A stretch of 64,000 nt of DNA from Ciona savignyi (Eukaryota; Chordata; Ascidiacea; Phlebobranchia; Cionidae), in the NCBI GenBank assembly GCA_000149265.1, contig CH001736.1:411324-475323 (forward strand), given 5' to 3'. Shown here in pieces: positions 59,401 through 64,000 of this stretch; the stretch's first letter is position 1; the number at the start of each line of letters is the position of its first letter. The notes beneath the pieces were generated by a model. That model was not told the DNA's origin, ran no database searches, and worked only from the letters and a program-made list of their open reading frames with translations. The position numbers were made by a program, and so were the translations under genes.

Positions 59401-60315
59401 CCCCAAGAATAACTGATTAAAGTGCCTTTAAAATGCAATATGCAGTTTTGTGTTTTTTTTTTCTTTTTTTAGATACTTTATTTCTAACGTTTATGGCGAC
59501 TGTGTTTTTTCGACTAAAGTTCATGGAATAAAAAAACAAATTCTCAAATTATTATAAATAGCATGAATGAATCCTTTAAGTGTTTTAACAATGGCAGGAA
59601 GAGCTTTTTGTACGTCTGAGTGCATGAGCCTTTCACAGATATAAATTGGAACGCAAAAATGTTTAATTATTAATGAAAATAAGTGTTTCCTTTTCTGTGT
59701 AAGTCCCACAATTTATAATTATTTGTTACTTAGGCGGCAACACTCCGCACAATGAAACTGAAATATTTGAATTAGCCAATCACAAATTGCACTGAAATTC
59801 GAATATTTACAATGCGGCGTTTGCACGGCGATTGAAAAATACTTGTGGACGAGAGAAATATAAGAAATTGTGTAGAAAATAAGAATCCACAAAACAAGTA
59901 CCTGGAAATTTTCGTCCTTTTTAGTATTATGATCGTTGATAATTTCGATATCAATGTTTTTTACGTCTTCGCCATGTTCAAATGTAACTGTACCTTGCTT
60001 TCCTCTGTAGTGTACCCCGTCCTTACCGCTCACGTCACTAGTCCTACATCACAAAAAAGGATTTTTATGAAGTTTAATAAAAAATGAAGTTTAATAATAA
60101 AAAAATCGTGTGAATTTAAGGAATTTATCATTTAGGTCAATTGGTATGTATTTTGTGCTTAATATATGTCGATATCAATACAGTTGTATGCATGTACCTG
60201 TATTTGACCTTCACGACTCCGTCGGCGCCGTTCGTTCGCTGGAGTGGAATATATGCTGTCCCTATGCTTTCCTTCACCAAGTAACTTGGCTTCGTAAATT
60301 CGATTGTTCCAGGCT
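56500..60315 (-). CDS. SLC8: Na+/Ca2+ exchanger (NCX/SLC8 family), 3' half
   Basis: Minus-strand exons in phase: 60198-60315, 59902-60043, 58778-58856, 58040-58218, 57604-57741, 57044-57238, 56500-56739, giving about 363 C-terminal residues. The first three encode a Calx-beta calcium-binding domain ([48 protein letters not shown]), equivalent to CBD2. The fourth carries the family phrase [12 protein letters not shown] leading to the membrane part. Exons 5-6 hold the alpha-2 ion-binding repeat ([13 protein letters not shown], then [12 protein letters not shown] and [15 protein letters not shown]). The last exon has the final helices ([20 protein letters not shown]) and a short tail ending GHIAGF. 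The gene exports Ca2+ across the plasma membrane in exchange for Na+. The 5' exons (alpha-1 repeat, CBD1) are not found before 64000. Confidence 0.95.
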
Positions 60316-60511
60316 CTGTAATAAGGTTTAGCGGATTAGCTGAATTATTTTTATTAAAGATAAAAAAAACTTTTTAAAAAGAAGATTAAATTCACCACAC
60401 ACTGTACTTCAAATATAAAGTTTATTCTAGTTTAGGATCAATATTTTGAGTTCGATTAGAATGTAAAATAAATTGGAATATATTTTGTAGGCCTATTCAT
60501 CATTAATCAGA

Positions 60512-60740
60512 AGGATAGGATAGGATATTCAACTTTATCCCCGTAAATGGGAAAACCAAGGGGGTTAACACACGGGCAAACGTCAGATCACCTCGCGCCC
60601 ATCGTCGGGTTACCGGAGCTATTGCAGTGTGTTGTATATGATAGACACGTTCCTTCAATTTGGTAGAACCCATTAATCCGCTGGGTACAGGCAATGTCCG
60701 TAAAGTGCCCAAGGACACAACCGACTAGCGAAGGCTAATG
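60512..60740 (-). mobile_element. SINE copy without tRNA head
   Basis: Near-identical in order and sequence to the copies at 8814-9112 and 56129-56305, from the AGGATAGGATAGGATATTC tail to CCCAAGGACACAACCGACTAGCG. The tRNA-like head is truncated. It lies just upstream of the first exchanger exon in the window, probably in an intron. Confidence 0.8.
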
Positions 60741-61017
60741 GCAATCTTTTAAGTCTTCCATGGTTGGTCGATTGGGTAAAATTAGCAAGAAAATGTGGCA
60801 TATTAATGTATATAATTATAATTGTATTACAGATTTGAGTATTGATTGTTTAAATGAGAAATAGGCTCTGTATATTTTACATCATTTGTTCCATTTGTTC
60901 AATTTATTTATTGTCTTGATCAACATGCCTTTTTTTAAAACGTGTGTAGGTGTCGTGTGTAGAAAAGCAAGGCATTTGTTTACTTTTGCTTACAACTATA
61001 TTTAACTTCGATGGTTA

Positions 61018-63142
61018 GGCCGGGTTCACACCAAAACGACAAAAACGTTTTTGTCGTGTCGGACCGACGTTTTTCAAATAGAACGCATTGTCTCTTATGC
61101 GCCGATTCACACCAGTCCGATTTTGACGCAAACGACACGTTTTCTGTCGTACGACAAAAAAACATGTTTTTCAGGAATAGAGCATGCGCTATTTTCTTAC
61201 GACATGTTTTTTTGTCGGACGAGTTTAATATCGTGAAATATCAGCATATACAATTGTTTTATTGCTAATATGCAGTACATATGCTATTACTATGGATATA
61301 AATGTGTTTTAAAGTAAATACACTAGTTTTAATAATATTAGAGAGTTTAGGTTGAAGTGAATATGGACTAAAGTGCATAGAAATTAGGCCAAGACAGATA
61401 TATTTAGTTTAAAATCAGAAACTCAGTATGTTGTGATTAAAAATCTTAACAAATAATGCATAACACTTGTTCAACATCTCAGGTAAGCCTGTTGTGTAGC
61501 CTAAACCTAACAAAACCAGTACCGGTACTTAAACTTACATAAATTTCCCCGATAGGCGATAGGTACTGGTTAAATATATATTTAGCCTGTAAAATTATGG
61601 TGGATCTAAGCAAACTTCAACTACTTATTCAAGAATTGAATGTTAAGTTGGCAAAATATAAGCCTAATATCTCCAGTTCTGCATACCGGTATATGAATTG
61701 AGTTGTACAAGAGTTAACTTGGAATATTATTTGTAAAGTTTTGAATGAGACTGGTAAGTGTGTAAAGTGTTGCATTTATAAATTGATTATGTTCTATATA
61801 TGATTCTACTTTTTGTTTTATTGCATTGAATGGTAAAATGAAGTTTTGCATCCAAGCAATTATTAGATTACCACAGGCCGTAAGTTCTCTAGCATTGATA
61901 ATTGCATTACCATAGTGAAACAAATATAATTAATCCTATATTCCTGTACACTTATTTTTGGTCTTGTGGATTATATTAATGTTGAATAACACCGGTATAC
62001 CATTTGTGTTTACAGCATGACTGGACCAGTTCCAGTAATTCAAGTTCAACATCTTACAACACTGATACAGATATGGAAATATTTTGCAATGAAACAGTCT
62101 AGTAGAATCAATTTTACTTCTGCAAATTACTGCCGGTAACTGAAAAGTACATACCAGAGGCTACAGAACAATGAAAGTGCCTCAAAATAACAGAGAAAAA
62201 AGAAACCAGCAAATAATGCATGCAAATATCCAAGGCAATGCTTTACTTTTTAAAATGTCGTAGTAACTTTCGAATGGTTTGTGAGCATCCCGATAAACAT
62301 TTTGTTTTCAAACTACATTAGTATCACTATTTAATTAATTTACATTTCTGTATCCATTTTGTGCAGTGTAGTATATTGTTGATGTTAATTGAGTTATTTC
62401 CATTTTAATTATCATTTTCATTGTTCTGTCTACAACACTCTCCATACTGCTTGTTTATATGGGTGATATGAACTATGAGCAAAAACAAATGTCATTGTTT
62501 TATTTGTACAGATGAATCATGAAACCAATACATTTACCCTCCAATGTATTTATCCGAGTTATAGTTTTTTTGGTTGTCAAAGTGCAAAATATTGGCACCA
62601 CTTTAAATTACTATACCACACTTCTTAGGTTGGTTCTAGTATAAAACTTGGCAGAAGAACAACCAAAATAAGACATCTCTAGTACAGTTTTGGCAGCCAT
62701 GTAGTGTAAAAATATTAAGGTCAAGAGTGTTTGATGTTAAAAATTTAATGTTGTAATACTGATTATATGGAAGTGTGTTTTTCTCTTTAATTGGCTTCAG
62801 TCTATAAGTAATTCAGGAAAAAGTTAGGTGGTCATACTTCAAAAATGTGTTTTTTTCAGGTTCCATTACCATGTTTAGTTTATCTAATATAGGATTTATC
62901 CAAGTTAATTGGTGTCCTATGACGATAGTACTCCGAATACCAATTAAAAATTATAATGTCTTTACCTTTATTTTCATATAAAATTCTAGTTATAAGTGTT
63001 TATCCATACTCACGCAAACCGTCGGACCGAAACACGTTTTATTGGTGTGAATCGACACAAAACAAAAAACGAAAAACACGCTTACGACAAAAACGTTTTT
63101 GTTGGACGTACGACAAAATGTCGTTCTGGTGTGAATCCAGCC
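61018..63142. mobile_element. PIF/Harbinger-like DNA transposon, probably non-autonomous
   Basis: 2,125 bp with 15-bp terminal inverted repeats: GGCCGGGTTCACACC at the left; the reverse complement of the right end reads GGCTGGATTCACACC. It is flanked by identical TTA trinucleotides (61015-61017 and 63143-63145), the target duplication typical of PIF/Harbinger. Both ends carry ~150 bp of subterminal sequence rich in ACGACAAAAACG-type motifs and a second TTCACACCA-type copy (near 61109 and 63039, inverted). No transposase or Myb-like frame is found inside; the longest frames are about 70 codons. Confidence 0.8.
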
Positions 63143-63145
63143 TTA

Positions 63146-64000
63146 GTTTCGTTGTCTTTTAATATTCTTGTCGGTTTTATTTACGTGTCTGTATTAATCC
63201 ATTTTTTATTTGCCAGTCGGCGTAAATGTGATCGAAAACAATTTTATGAACATCACGAAAATTGGAAGATAAAACGTTGGTTAACTAAGCTTCATTTCTA
63301 TTCTTGTCGTTACGCCGCACATGTTTTCTGAGCCCAGATCATTTCTTACACACTACGTCATCTATAGATCAGGCGTAACCTACCACGGGAAGCTTCAGAT
63401 TTGTGCTCTTGGCACTGTTAATGACGCCTTTCGTGGCGTGAATTGCCGTAAGGCGTAAACAATCGGTTTGTCTTGTCATAAAGACGAACTACAACCAATG
63501 GCAAAAAAGAAATTGCACCAGTTTGCAACGAAATGTGTTGTTTTTTTAATTCTTTTATTTAAAATAAGTTACGTGTTTTCCTCTTTCGTCAATGAAAGAA
63601 ACAAAAGCAATACAGCCCAAACCAAATACGTGTGTTATACGGAGAAAATATCTGACCAAGCACCGTTCGCAGCGCAAATGTTAATCAGCATGTTGCGGCT
63701 TGTAGGGTTGTGTCAGTGGTTATTATAGCGTTTCGGTCGGTATTTGGCATGCCCAGAACAATGACTTAAAACTATTTAAATGATCTGCCACGGGCATCTT
63801 ATATCGTTGACGAAAAAACAGTACACAATACCGTAATTCCATGGCCATTGTTTGCTTGCTTAGTTTTTGTTTTAAGTTACTATTAGCATAAGATAATAAC
63901 ACAGAAAACGAAATATTCAAAATAAGATCCGAACTTTCATACCCATCGTCATTTGGATGATGGTTATCTGGGTTGATAAACCTTTCCCGTCCCAAGGTTT
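63146..64000. other. Window end, no supported gene
   Basis: Contains open frames at 63468-63728 (+) and 63723-63995 (-) without recognisable domains. If the exchanger gene continues to the right, this is intron or an upstream exon I cannot identify. Confidence 0.35.

Noticed and set aside
63723-63995. Upstream exon of the Na+/Ca2+ exchanger at the window edge
   Set aside because: The frame shows no Calx-beta or membrane-helix pattern and no confident splice sites.
1-64000. Bacterial-type features (operons, CRISPR arrays, Shine-Dalgarno sites)
   Set aside because: The genes are spliced eukaryotic genes; no regularly spaced short repeats with unique spacers were seen.

Overview
The window looks like nuclear DNA of a sea squirt, most likely Ciona (C. 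robusta/intestinalis type). The evidence is AT-rich sequence, compact multi-exon genes with short GT-AG introns, a tail-to-tail pair of Distal-less/Dlx homeobox genes (the known arrangement of Ciona Dll-A and Dll-B), and repeated copies of a tRNA-headed SINE. Species is inference; no database could be searched. Gene models were built by hand from splice sites and reading-frame phase. Where a model is called complete, its exon lengths add up in frame.

Layout. 0.5-5.3 kb (-): a secreted S1 serine protease with a thrombospondin type 1 repeat. 6.4-7.4 kb and 12.0-12.6 kb (+): two paralogous genes for small secreted, furin-type-processed, very basic six-cysteine peptides of no family I recognise; this is the best candidate for something undescribed. 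13.5 kb (-): a possible terminal exon with a PP1-docking motif. 16.2-18.1 kb (+): candidate spliced non-coding exons. 23.7-26.1 kb (+) and 27.0-29.8 kb (-): the two Dlx genes, converging on a possible shared poly(A) region. 32.4-36.6 kb (-): a TRIM-like protein with two B-boxes and a coiled coil but no RING. 37.7-42.8 kb (+): a complete pancreatic-type lipase. 43.9-45.1 kb (-): an MS4A/CD20-like four-pass membrane protein. 46.8-47.6 kb (+): a 141-residue single-pass protein with a glycophorin C/neurexin-type 4.1-binding tail. 47.8-53.8 kb (-): mitochondrial ribosomal protein mL45, with a 338-bp assembly gap and an unusual basic C-terminal extension. 56.5-60.3 kb (-): the 3' half of a Na+/Ca2+ exchanger whose 5' end is not found in the window.

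Repeats: six copies of one SINE, hAT-like and TA-flanked MITEs inside introns, a 2.1-kb PIF/Harbinger-like element with TTA target duplications, and a ~337-bp tandem repeat. Several genes have a splice acceptor 16-75 bp before the start codon, as expected if some are spliced-leader trans-spliced (known in Ciona). Apart from the Dlx pair and the peptide pair, the neighbours look functionally unrelated.
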